Assembly: GCA_037833965.1 (NCBI GenBank)
Contig: AP031358.1
Coordinates: forward strand, 6,890,001-6,954,000
From: Marchantia polymorpha subsp. ruderalis
Lineage: Eukaryota > Streptophyta > Marchantiopsida > Marchantiales > Marchantiaceae
Direction: 5' to 3'
Length of the DNA: 64,000 bases
Of the stretch, positions 48,701 through 60,859 are shown piece by piece. Under the pieces are notes generated by a model that made no database searches, was not told where the DNA came from, and saw only the letters and a list, made by a program, of their open reading frames with translations. Made by a program: the position numbers and the translations under genes. Every line of letters begins with the position of its first letter. Position 1 is the first letter of the stretch.

Positions 48701-50582
48701 CAAGCATATCACCTGGATTTACAAGCATGAGCCTACAGCCTCCGAGCTAACTTCCGTGCCAAGCACACATACAACAATAAGTTGTCGAAAATGGAAAGAT
48801 GTGAAATTAGATCGACTGCACAAATATCAAAAAGTACTTGGTGTCAGCCGATGACTGTGGCTTGCTACAAATGCAGCTGGCTCCGGGACCAGAGGCATTC
48901 ACAGCCCACATCTGGCGAGAGCCATACACGTCATTGCCAGGAGTAGAGAAAGTTCGGGCCTTTGGGATCACCGTTACATGGCTCTCGTCAGATATTTGGG
49001 CTTAAAAAACCTCGGCCCAGATACTCTTGCATCTGCAATTCACCAATCGCCGCTGCAAGCTGTCCATGCAGAGGCAAAGTTACATGCATATGAGCCTCCA
49101 GAACCATAAACATTGCATCTCTTAGCCCGAGTGACATATGCGTCACAGAAGGACAAAACAAACTCGCTCGACAAAATTCCAAAAGAAAAACTGGAGGAAA
49201 TAAAATATTTGGAAAACCCCGTCACGAAGAAGGAAAGAAACAATGGGGTGAGGGGTTAAAGACAGTACAGTATATCTTCACATAGATCGTATAACACGTG
49301 AAACACATATGGAAAGAATCAGACCGAGTCAGCTGTACGTCTGCCGTCGTTGGACGTGTCAGACTGTCAGGGAGAGGATCTGCGTTATCAGTTTTTTATA
49401 TCCATTCCTCTTTGTTTGGTGCTCTTTTGTCTAATGATGGATAGACATTCTCAGGCCAAACAAGGAAGTCCAGTTTCGGCAAACCATATGTATATTCTCC
49501 GCCTGTGGGGGCGAGTCGAGGATGACTGAGACGGACCAGTCATCTCCACAAGGCTGACGACATTAAAGTGGAGCTTCGCAGGTCAAAAACTTTACACCTC
49601 AAATTCTCTCAGCACTTCGCCCGCTTGGGTAATGGTCAGGGTGTGTGAAGAAGAAGTTGAATTTGGTAAGCTTGATTGCAATCCGTGGAAAAGTATCACG
49701 ACTTTGAGTCCAAGCTGTGGAGAAGGTCCTGGCTGAAGAGAGACAAGCACAGCCAGAAAAGTCCTACAGGAGGTCCTGGGTCGAGGGGAAGCAGGAGCAG
49801 TCTGGACCTCAGAGTCTCAGAGGCCCTCATCCAGCTCGAATATACTAATTTACTCATTACTGACCCACGAACATCGACCGTGCCCATGCATGCAGACACT
49901 GTTCTCGACGGCGTTCCAGACCATCAGCCGGAGTTTCGGTTTCAGTTTCAGGTGAGCACAGAAGTCTTATTACTGGCTGCTTAGAGTATATTCGCCCAGC
50001 ACAGAACGAGTTCACTGCAGCCATGGAGAACTGTTTTGACACTGCATGTACAGACATTGCTGGTGTCTCTCTAAAGACCATATCTCGATCATTCATATTC
50101 TGGACACCATACCTGGTGTTGGATCGGCACTGATCGGGTTCGAGTTCAGCCATACCAGTGGAATTTTCTCGAGACGATACATTTTGCGCGAGTTCAGCAG
50201 TTCACATTAGAGACGCTCTGACTGCTGTAGTCTCATAACACTGACTGCTTACCATTATTAGAGCAGAAGCATGAGATATCTAAAATATCGGGTAATCGAC
50301 AAGTGGGATAGATGAGGTCCTAAAACATCAGATCGAGCTACAGGACATGTTTGCAAAATTGAGTGTTCAAATCTGAGCTGTTATTTTGAATATACTCAGA
50401 TGAATGCGTCTATTTCCATAAATCTTACAAAGTTTGGAACATATTCAAAGCTTAAAGTTATTCGGGACGCGTCTCTTCTTATTGGAAGCAGACGCATTCC
50501 GAATCTCGACTCACCATGTGCAGACCCGAGTCTATACATTGAGCATGGATGCGGCTACCCTTATCTCCAGCCGTAGCTGCTT
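45701..50582. other. intergenic, no supported gene
   Basis: Many short frames of 60-123 codons occur on both strands, none with recognisable domains. The longest are 48223-48594 (minus, 123 codons) and 49676-49984 (plus, 102 codons). I see no repeats of note in this stretch. Confidence 0.45.
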
Positions 50583-50680
50583 AGACGACGCAGGACCCTT
50601 TGCGTCCCAAAAGAGGACGCGAAGGGTCCTGAGTCGTCTGGGTCCTTTCTTGGGTCCTGGGTCCTGGGTCCTTACCCTTC
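50583..50680. repeat. 25-bp near-perfect inverted repeat followed by GGGTCCT repeats
   Basis: The arms 50583-50607 (AGACGACGCAGGACCC...) and 50615-50639 (...GGGTCCTGAGTCGTCT) match at 23 of 25 positions with a 7-nt loop. One non-identity is a U-G wobble and one a G-A mismatch on the plus strand. Immediately after, GGGTCCT recurs four times with short spacers (50640-50673). The same heptamer is part of the right arm, so the array may have grown out of the hairpin by slippage. Confidence 0.85.
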
Positions 50681-53600
50681 ACCTTTCTCTTTCCGCGTTT
50701 AGAATTTGCAGGAGCAATTGACATCCTCCCTCCTACTACAACCGACAGGAGATTTCAACGCTTTTCAAATCATTGGGCATTCGATAATCCTTGAAAACAG
50801 CCAGACGTTTCTCACACGGGAAGGACTTAATCGAACGCACACCGACACCTCCCGACAGCTTCAATTTTCAGAGTCCTGACGACGTAAAGACTTTCTTCGA
50901 CAAGTATCCTTTCACTGGTGGTTCTCGTGGACTTTCGAGTTACATCTGCAAGTATGGGAGACAGACTTGTTGAAGTCTCTGCTTCAGCATCCGACTTCTC
51001 GATGCTTTTGATCTGAGCTACCGCGAAAGCAGATCTTCCAAAAAGCAGAGCCATGTTAGTTGATATCTGTCACATAGGGAATTGACTGCATCGACACATT
51101 CTTCGATTCGGGAACTAGGACAACAGCAGCTTCTGGTTAGCATATACGAAATCTCATTCACCTCCTTTAGGCTCATATTTCAATAAGCCTACATGATAGA
51201 TGTCATCATTGCCGTTGACAAACATGGATATTGTCGACAAATGATGAAAAAAGTGTAGGACCCTCGCTGCGTGTGCATCATCATCTGATGTACCTACGAT
51301 CCAGTGCTTCTTCTTCATGCTTATCTACATCATTTCTGATTTGAGACTGTGAAAGTGCACGAGAACTCACCGACCGCCTGGAGACGATGAAAAACTCTAA
51401 CCAGAATCGGTCATTTATAAATTCATATATTATCCATATATATTCGAAGAAGCATCATTACTGTGATGATGGAACTAATGTCCTTGGATTTTATCCTTCG
51501 ACCAGGATACGCCCACAATGATTATGGCCAAACTCATTTGACCTTGACTGTTAGAAAATTTTACGAATCGGAGGGACGTGCTCTATAGTGACTGGACCGG
51601 ACCTTCTGCCATGCCTATTTCTATGTCTTGATCTCATATTCAAGAGTCACAGACTTTTGAACATGATATTCCCATTCACTAATTGCCGTCTGTGGTAGAC
51701 AAAGCATCCTGTGTGAATACTGTACGTCTTGAACTTAAAAGGAACAACCAGATGCTGAATTTTCATTGCATTCCTGCAGTGAGATCCAACAGAGCTGTAT
51801 ACAGCTGTATCTACGACTTGGTTCAAAGGTCAATTCTTGTGTCGGACTATATTCCCTGCAGTAGCATACATTTGAGTGGCTAATTTGAGCTAACATTCGC
51901 ATCAACACACAATTCGCGCCGGATTCCTCCGGCTCGAAGTATGAACATGGATCAGGATCCCAATCAATATACCTTTGACATTTCAAAGGTATATTGACGA
52001 GACGGCAGGTCATGCATAAAGTACGCGCACGACATCGACTGTTAGATTATGATTCAATAGTTGCTACTTTTAAGTTCTTGAGATCTAATTTACCTTTCGT
52101 GCCTTAAAGGTTGAGCTGCACAGTTATCCTGAGACCCCAACTAGAAAATAAAAAATGAAATTCATTAATCACAATGAACTTGATCCAAGAGTTTACATTT
52201 CTCAGAGGTCTTTTTTGTTTCTCGATGAAGATATGAAACTATTTAAACGAGTAGTTCTAGATGAGTCTGAAAATCTTAACAATCCTCGACCCTCGAATAG
52301 ACGGTCACTATCACTTCGAGTTCAAGAGCGAATTTTGAGGTCAAAAGCGCCGATCACATCACAAAAGATAGAATGCTTGTGCTTGTCGGAACATTGCACT
52401 CAAAACCCGGCTACTTTGTCATGAGATGTCTTATCGAGGAAGGGTGGAATTTTCATCGTTTTCTGTCATTCCTAATACATCGACACTGAGGGGATATCTG
52501 TTACTACGTGTCATACATATCTCTATTTTGTGCTTTCTAGTTTCTCCAGGATCTCACGTCATTTGAGGAATTCTGGTTGGACGATATATAGTGATTCAAT
52601 CATGTTATCCAGTAAGGAGAGGCTGACAGACTTGGAGCATTGCGAATCTCCGGGAACTGGTTGCAAGCAGGAGACAAGTTGGACACGAAAATGTGGCAGA
52701 GATGTCAAATAGTAGGAAGATATGTAATTGCCGAGGATGGGTGCCAAAAAGTACTTCAAAATCTCTAGTCCAGAGCTGGCGAGAGAAGTCCTGCACACAC
52801 GTACAGCTGAATACGAATGTCCCAATTTTAACCGTTCCAGTGCACGGCGAACACTGGAGTTTAGATGCCAGCGCTTTAGAAGAATGCGTCCCATTAACCT
52901 TCGGAAGACAAGAACGGAATAAGCTAAACAAATTGTGTGTACGGCTCGGGGAATTTCCAAAGTGTGTCGAAGAGAGGGATATTCTCCCAATCATGTGGCA
53001 AATCATAATGAGCACGTATGCCATCGCTCTAATCCACTCTATTACGATCCATCAAAGCTGCTGCTGCGCAAGAATCCTTATCTGCGAGTTAAGCTGGGCT
53101 CTACCATTGGTCTCGGAAATTTGAACAGTCTGTTTCACCCAGGTGCGCATAAAGTACAGACATTGTGTACGACTGCCTGTACATCGCCGTAGGCCGGCTT
53201 GAGCCTGACATGGAATTTCCAAAGTCAATCCTAGAAGGATGCACATTCCAGACCACAACGAGTGCCGGTTCAAAACCAAGAGCCAATCGACGACAAAAGT
53301 GATCTGTGGAAGGTGCCAGAGAAGTCAAAACAAACTTTCGGACCAGTTTAAGCGGACGGGATCGAGATTCAACTGATCCCTTTAATGATTTCTCTGTACA
53401 GAACTTTTCTGTGATGGGAAGAAGCGACAATCCATAACAATCACGTAAAGAAAAAGCACCTCATTGTTTTTGACATGTAAGCACAAGGCGAGGCGTTGAA
53501 TCTTAAATAATCGCTAATGTATCTCCTGTGGCCACGATGAAGCCTGAGTGCACACTGCGCGAGCTCTATGCTGACACCTCCTCTCCACATGTCGGCGAAG

Positions 53601-56600
53601 CACTGGAGCCAGAGCCAGAGCCATGAAGACACAGATGAGACTCCACTTCTGATACGTTCATGTACATTTCAACCTTTTCAGGACTAGGCTCGACGACAAC
53701 TTGCGAGATAGATGGGTAAACGTCCTGAGTGAATAGTGAGTTCCTTTTGAAGCTCTTGGCTCTCCAAATTTTAGATTATATGAACTTTTCATCTGAATAG
53801 AAGTTAAACTCAATTGTCTTGCAGCGTCAGAAACCAAAGACGAGGTCTCTGAAGCTGAAAGCAAAGGCTTTGCTGAACTTTGCCGCTCGTATCCGATGTT
53901 CTTCGAGAAAGAGACAACGTGATTTTAGTCATGGCGCAAAATGTCCTTACACATCTACCTGATTGAAGCATTTGTGGACCTTCTTTGTGTTGCTTTGTGC
54001 AGTGAGTTTGAGATAGTAACAGAGTAAGAGTTGATGTCCTTATATTTGAACTAAGTAGAATAGCCTGAGACTAACGCTGGACTAATGTCCCTAGCTAGAG
54101 ATCAGACTAGGCTTATATCAGAGTTGCACTCCCATAACTAAGCAGCCGGTCTTGGTAATCAAGCTATCTGCTGGATTTGTGTACTTTCAATAAACCCACT
54201 CGTTTGGCAAAAGTCCACCATATCTTGGACTACCATGATATGGCAGTCCAAGAAGGGAAAGCATCTGATCAATATGTGTCTCATCTCAAGCATTTGGCCC
54301 GGAACTCAGCCATCAACTCTGGATTTCTGCTCTATTCTAACTCAATGGACCGGCACTAGGCTACGTCTCTGATAAAATCATTTCAAAGATCAAAATGCTT
54401 AATTTATCATTAAACTTAGTATAAACTAGACAAGCAGAATGGTTATCACGCGATTATAATGGGTGAAGCAGTAGCCAGTTTTAAATCTGAGTAAACTACT
54501 TAGAGATCAGGTTTCACCAACATTTTAATTTAGAGAACATCACGAGAAGTTTATTTCCAAGCTTGTTGGTCACCCGCTTGATCAACATTTGAAGAGCTAT
54601 AAGAGGGTTTGGGCAATTAAGAGCGATCAGACAGTACCACACACAGATCATAGAGCCTATTGTTGAAATGCTTTATTGAAGACTGCAAGATGTATGTGTA
54701 GATTTCGCCATAAACCTGGATAAGAACATTTTTAGTATTTGTTAAGTCCTGCCTCGTGACCACAACAATACAAGTTAACAATCATAATAGTTTTCCGTAT
54801 GAGGGCACTCTCAGGTTCTTGTTCAAATTCTTATTTAGAATACTTCTTTCTTCAACTTTAGAAAAATTCCTCACTACGAATGGGGTTGTTGCTTTTGTAC
54901 ATCTTGAACTTGATCACACAATTTTGATTCGTTCGATAAACTAGTAATTCGTCGTGTCCAAAAATAATCAATCTATCTTTACATGTCATCATACTACCTA
55001 GAAACATTATTTAGTTCATTCATCTTATTGGTATGTAGTATGACACTGCGTTAATTGGCATGTACATGTATATACTTGTGAGTGGTTTTTCGATAGCATT
55101 TATCCTATTCTTGTATATTATTTGTATGTATTTTGATTCTTGAAACTCAATACTCCTCTGGTAGGTCGTAACACATTCAACCTTCTAGCTCCTCCGTGGG
55201 GTCCGAGGCAGCTAAACGCAACAGTGTGAATCCGTCTCTGAAAAGGGGCAGGCCAAGCCAGCTTCACCAGCTTCGACGAGCAGCATAAGTTCGTTCAGAT
55301 AACACATTCTTGTGAGCCTTTCCTACTGTCATGTACCGAAGTATGCAACAGTAGACCTGAGTCTCGAGAAGACCATGCTGGGGTCGAAGTTCATAAATGA
55401 AGTAACTAGCCTAACCCCACGCAGCAAGAAAATAATACAACGAGAAAGTATGAAGGATGCAAATGGAAGCTAAATGATATTTCGAAGAAGCACACAAATC
55501 GAAAACATATATATTATCTCAACTTGTGAATCACACTCTTCTGAAGTAGATCTCCAGATGATGCTAGATAGATGCACAAATGCATATGCAGTCAGAAGAA
55601 CGTCTTATTCAGGAGCTCAATTGTCATCTGAGCAGGCTCAAAGGCATTTGAGCCAGCTTTCCAATTACAGAAGTATATTTTCCAAATATCAATGCTGTCA
55701 AGATATCGATCGTCTGCGACCTCTCGATGGACCACTCCGGCTCGTATTCTCAAAAATAGGAAGGCAAGCACTTCCTTAGGCCTTGATTGAATTTGTGAGA
55801 TCAAAAACGAGTTTCACCACTCGATGTTTAAAAGTAAGCATTCAAATACTCAGGCAGATCATTAACTGCAATGGTCGAGTAAACATGTAGCCACCTCATT
55901 ACAACGAGGTGAGGAGAGGGATACAATTCAGCCCTGCTGCATTAATGTTCCAGTAAAGAGTGCTAAGGATTACATGTTCCAATAAGCTCGTGTAAATTGT
56001 TCGTAAGCTACTGTCTATCCTTGGAATCTGACAGCGGGCCTCGATCTAATGCCTGATTCCAAATAATCTGCTTCTTTTCAGCGATTAAGCCCCGACCAGG
56101 GCTCTGACCCGGGTGCTTGGAGCTGCGTGAGGTGCTTCGTACCAATGGTCGAGAACCAGCACATGGCCTGGATTTGAGTTATTCTGGTCCAGCATCGTCT
56201 TGAACCGGGACATAACAATAAATCGGAAGTGTTTCATGATGATGATTGAAACGCGATCGAGAAGGCCATCCTTCGTCCTGGCAACCCTACTATGAGCACA
56301 GCATCTGACTACAGGCAACAAAACTAAATCAAGAGCTGAAACCGCCCCAAACTGAGTCCGAAGAAACCTGTACAGTGTGTCTGACAATAGATGAAATAGG
56401 CAACCATTAAAATCATTTTGTTTCCTTTGTTTCCTACTATGCCTGGGGAGTACGGTGCAAGGCTTAAACTTTGCGACATTTCAAGATATAAGGCTAAAAT
56501 TTTCAGCACAGACAGGAGGCGTTTCAACTTTTATTTGTTGAAAATCATCTATAATTTTCATCCTCCCCCTACGTTGAGTACTCGTGTATTCATGAAATAG

Positions 56601-56863
56601 TTGAGTTGCCACTACAGGCATCACAGTTTACATCAATACTTAAAATAACAATAAAATCAATTCTAGCACTCGACACTGCCACAATGAACAGGATTCCGTC
56701 CTTTCATGGCCCTTGCTTGGCAAACATTTGACAAAGTATCACTAACAAGCTTCGAATATATAGCAAGGGGATTCAATACCCAAGGGATTATAATCCATGA
56801 AGTGCCAACTAAACTTCACATGACCTAATGCTAGGATGGTTAGGCATGATGCTAGTGATGATG
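50681..56863. other. intergenic, no supported gene; possible faint retroelement remnant near 54.2 kb
   Basis: Frames up to 143 codons occur around 52.5-53.4 kb on both strands without recognisable domains. A 60-codon frame at 54177-54359 (YHDMAVQEGKASDQYVSHLKHL) is faintly like the gag region of copia retrotransposons, but one short peptide cannot establish that. A perfect hairpin lies at 51964-51997. Confidence 0.4.
51964..51997. repeat. perfect 15-bp inverted repeat
   Basis: TCAATATACCTTTGA (51964-51978) and TCAAAGGTATATTGA (51983-51997) pair perfectly around CATT. It is isolated in intergenic DNA. Confidence 0.9.
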
Positions 56864-57031
56864 TGATGAAATGGCTCATGATAATGAACAACTCGTTTAA
56901 AGTGAATACTGTTATGAGTTTAAATCGTCTAGGATTTAAATAGATATGTCGTTTTTGTAAGAGTGCCAAATAATAAATACTACAGGTGATAGAGTTTCCA
57001 AGCGGGTGATTATCATGAGCCATTTCATCAT
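56864..57031. repeat. 22-bp perfect terminal inverted repeats, 168-bp foldback
   Basis: The arm 56864-56885 (TGATGAAATGGCTCATGA...) is the exact reverse complement of 57010-57031, separated by 124 bp. The pairing stops sharply at both ends. Size and layout suit a very small MITE-like element or foldback, but no target-site duplication is clear. Confidence 0.8.
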
Positions 57032-58540
57032 ATATATAATACTATACTAGATTGTTTGAGGTAAAATGTAATATTTTATGAAATCAATATGCTTTAAGTG
57101 GTATTATAGAAGAATTACTAGTTTTACACAAATGAGAAAAATTGGTCTCTTTTTGTGTATAAATAATTTGATGAAACTGTTGTGAATTGTGAGATATTTT
57201 CTCATCAAATTAATATTGTTTCACAGTTTGGTTCCATCTTTGTATGACTTGATGGGGTGTTTAAGTGATTTTCCATACATAATTTCATCCTACTTTGCAA
57301 AACCGACGAAAAACACATAACAAAACCATCGAAAGGCATAGGTAGAGATATTCCAACTTCAATTCTAGCATCAAACGAAGCTAAGATATTGAGAAACTAC
57401 AGACTAGACAAGATCATCTATCTTTCCCATCTTTGGTTAGAACGCAAGTAGATAGTCTACTCATGGCTGCCGGCTGATTAGGTTGTTGACCATCTAAAGT
57501 GTGTGTTGTAAATTGTTTCTTGAGATACTTCGTAAGGAAAGTGAAATTTTTTTAGATGCTAAAAACCTTACTTGCCATATCAATTAAAATGACCTTTTAA
57601 AAATCTGGTTAGACAGACAAACACACCTGTCATACATGGAGGGACGGTAAAGCACAATTAGTCGTATGTGTAAAACTCAGCAAACTACCTGGCAGCTGAA
57701 GTGTACTCATGTGCTGGGCAATGCTCACTTTCATGGCACCGAAGGAAACCTGCTTGAAATTGACAATTGCAAGGTGCGCTTACGTCAGATCAGATTCACG
57801 TTCAGCAGCATCGTAAGGATCTGCTCCGTTGGAATGGTTTAGAATCTTTTGAACACGTTTGGTATATTCCGTGTCGTGTACTTCTGCTCCTTCGGATTGA
57901 CTTGGATCGACAAGGTGTATCCAAGCCCTCAATCCGTCCGATATCCCGGTATGGGTACAGCAGAGATCAAGTCCTGGGTGGACTTTCTTAGATTTTGGAT
58001 ACGTGTCAAAGAGGATCGCAGTCTATTGTAAGGAGAATAGAAATCTTTCAAACTCACCGTCTATGTTTCACATAATGACTTTGATCAATGGGTAATAAAA
58101 TATTTCAAACGATAAAAATGATGAATTTATTTATTTCGTAAATTTTCAATAATTTTGTGAAATATTATTCATGTGATATGGAACGTGCACAAATTAAGAA
58201 TGAACCTGAATATAGTCAAGTATTAGGTATAGTTGTTTCATACCATCTCTACATAATGAAGGTTCTATCTACAAATTATTACCAAAAAAGTTCCAACAAG
58301 GTAATGATCATTTAGGGCATGTCAATGCTTAGATTTAGAGACCATCATTTATAATATAAAATTCAAAAAGTTTCATATATTCAAATAAGTTCATACATAG
58401 TATGAACAGTGTGGTACCACACTTTTGGTATTTTTGCGGAATTTAAAATATTTTTGGAAAACTGTACCGCGACAGTAGTGTAAATAGCCATTGGTGCATC
58501 AAAATAGAGTGAAATTGGATGATCTCAGAGAATCTCGTAG
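57032..58540. other. AT-rich intergenic stretch, no supported gene
   Basis: No frame over 75 codons and nothing recognisable. Composition changes abruptly to GC-rich at about 58.55 kb, which I take as the near edge of the repetitive element. Confidence 0.5.
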
Positions 58541-58799
58541 AATCCAAGAGTTGGGCGCAACGTCTGGGACAGACGCCGCCCTAAACGACGGGCTCTGAAG
58601 GAGTACCCTTTCGGCGCAAGGCGCGTAATCCGCCTTCGGCGCTAGAGGAATCCCTCAGAATCTAAGCAATCCCCAAACGCCTTCACTTGGTTAGGGTTTC
58701 GTTGGAAAGAGCTTGACGCGCTGGTTCTAACGAGCCCAAGAACGCCCGGAACGGATCAGGACTCAGGGAGTTGTGACGGTCGAAAGATACAAAGACCTT

Positions 58800-59340
58800 C
58801 GCCTACGCATAGGCGAGGGAAGTTCGCCTACGCAGAGGCGAAATAGGGTTTGACGTCGGCGTGGAGTCCGCCGAGAATGCCGCCTACGCATAGGCGGGGA
58901 GGACTTGCACCTACGCATAGGCGAACGGAAATCGCCTACGCATAGGCGTTTCAGCGTCGGCGGGAAGTCCGCCTTCGGCCCTAGAAATCCGCCTTCGGGA
59001 TTGGAACTTGTACGGCGCCTTCGGCGCCAGCGCATCACGGTTGGGTGAGGACCCAACGGAGTAGTAAAATCCGTACGGACGAATGCGCATTCGGCCGGTC
59101 GGGGTTCCGGAGACAAGAGCGCCGACGGAGAGACGAGAGAGATGGACAGACTGGACGGAGTCCGTTGACCGCGGTCAACGCCTTGGGCACAGCCGCCTTT
59201 GGCGCTACGCCTACGGCGAGAGACCTGCGCGGACGAACGTCCTGTGTGCGGACGGAATTCGCCTACGCATAGGCGAGCGCCTACGCACAGGCAGATGAAG
59301 TTCGACGCCGGCGGAATCTCCGCAGGGCATTCCGCCTACG
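58800..59340. repeat. cluster of 16-base motif CGCCTACGCATAGGCG, upstream group
   Basis: Exact copies start at 58800, 58881, 58933 and 59260. Variants start at 58825 (CGCCTACGCAGAGGCG), 58908 (CACCTACGCATAGGCG), 59278 (CGCCTACGCACAGGCA) and 59333 (CGCCTACGCAGAAGGG). Each exact copy has 6-bp arms CGCCTA/TAGGCG around CGCA. Spacing is irregular (17-330 bp), so it is neither a tandem satellite nor a CRISPR array. Another short hairpin word, CGCC-TTC-GGCG, is interspersed (for example near 58636, 59015 and 59445). Confidence 0.85.
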
Positions 59341-59629
59341 CAGAAGGGAGTTCGACTTTTGTCCTATGCGCGGACGAACGCCTTCGGCAGAGAGGGACTA
59401 GCCAAGTTGAAGTACGAATGAGTGTAGCACGTCGGCGAGAAATCCGCCTTCGGCGCTGCGCAACCATGGCCGCGGCGTGGTACGCTGGCGGAGTTCAAAT
59501 TACCAATTCGAGCGTGTGAGTGAAGTCGGCGTCGGCGGAGCGTGAAGCCGCGCGTGAGAGAGAATGCCGTTATATCGCGGAGCCGGCGCGGCCATCAAGT
59601 GATTCGACTTTCACGACCGAGAGCCAACC

Positions 59630-60859
59630 ATGACCTCCTACGAGCGAACAAAGGACGCCCCATTCTTGAATTTGCGATTTCAATTTCTGGTGCGATCTAC
59701 GCGCGTCCACCTTCTAGCTGAGAGACGTTTTAGACATCACCGCGCGGAGAGTTACTCGGTGGCTGAGAGAGAATTGAGTGCGCGACATTTGGAATTGAGA
59801 GAGATTAGAGTTTGTAGAGGAAACAGAATCGCGAGCAAGAGGCTCGGGCAGAGCAGAGAGAGAGTTGCGCAAACCAATTTTAAGAACGCAATGTCGAAAT
59901 CGATGAGGCTGCGGATGGTGCCACTCAAGCTCCCGCAGAATGGGTTGCGTGCCTTTGAGGACCGGCTGATTCCAATGAAACTAGAATTCTTGCTGTGGGG
60001 ATGGAATTACGTGTGCGCAGACATGGTGCGCGAATGGCTGTACAAGGAACGACAACCTACGCGCGGATTACGTCCGCACGTAGATAGATGGACTGTCCGC
60101 AATTGGGGACAGGCATTGGGGAGGTGCGCAGGTGAGGACGGGTACCTCCTGTTCGACAGTGAAAGCGTCAAGGTAACGAAGCAGGACGAAGCCTCCTTCG
60201 TGGAATTGTTCAAGCGGGAGAGGTCTTCCAAGAACGGGTACAGGACCCGCGACTACAAAGATCGTTTCCGTAGGACCGTAGCGATGGCGCTGCTGCAATT
60301 GTTGCAGCCGCACCGCACTACGTACATCAAGTTGTGGCAGGTGTCCTTCGTAGAGCTCACATTGGCCGGAGCTCCAGTTCACTGGTCGCGTATCCTGCAT
60401 AGGGTGATGCGACAGCATGCGTTTGAGGAGCGGGGAGGAACTCTCAATCACCTCTCCCCCTTCTTGATAAATTTTTATCGGGCGATGAATTGTTTAACCG
60501 CGGCCGAGCGTGCTCGATTTCCGCCATTGTCAGTCGACCATCCCGGGAGGTATGTGCGGGATAACGAGGTATACACCGACGCGGAGGATTCGCCGACTTC
60601 CACTCCACCGACTCAAAAGGATGCGGGGAGAGACGCATCCGCAGCGCGAGTACCGCGGAAGCGAAGATGGAGAGAGGAACCTGAGAAAGAGCAACATCGA
60701 GAATCAGCTGCTCTTACCCGGAAGCGGCCACTGCACGAAGTCTGCAGCCAGCCGAAGCAGAAGGCGCGCAGGCTTTTGTTACCGGCTAGCAGCGCGGAAA
60801 CGGCGACGATCGCCACAGAGAAGGGAAGTCCGTCCCCGGAGAAGGATGGGACTACGTAG
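59630..60859 (+). pseudogene. repeat-encoded protein, ORF A (Marchantia-type family, function unknown)
   Basis: An ATG frame (ACCATGACC) of 409 codons. The central part (about residues 100-300) reads like a folded domain with aromatic and basic residues (PMKLEFLLWGWNYVCADMV, RRTVAMALLQLLQPHRTTY, GAPVHWSRILHRVMRQHA, HLSPFLINFYRAMNCLTAAE). I recall closely similar segments in many predicted Marchantia proteins, which implies a high-copy repeat family; a link to gag-like 'plant transposon protein' domains is a guess. The C-terminal third is basic and low-complexity. The frame ends at TAG (60857-60859) but stays open from there to 61339, so the stop probably truncates a longer protein. A later frame (61176-61481) overlaps with a +1 shift, so at least one indel occurred. 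It is transcribed, if at all, away from the host genes. Confidence 0.6.

Noticed and set aside
54177-54359. Copia gag-like peptide
   Set aside because: A single 60-residue stretch with loose similarity and no linked protease, integrase or reverse transcriptase sequence.
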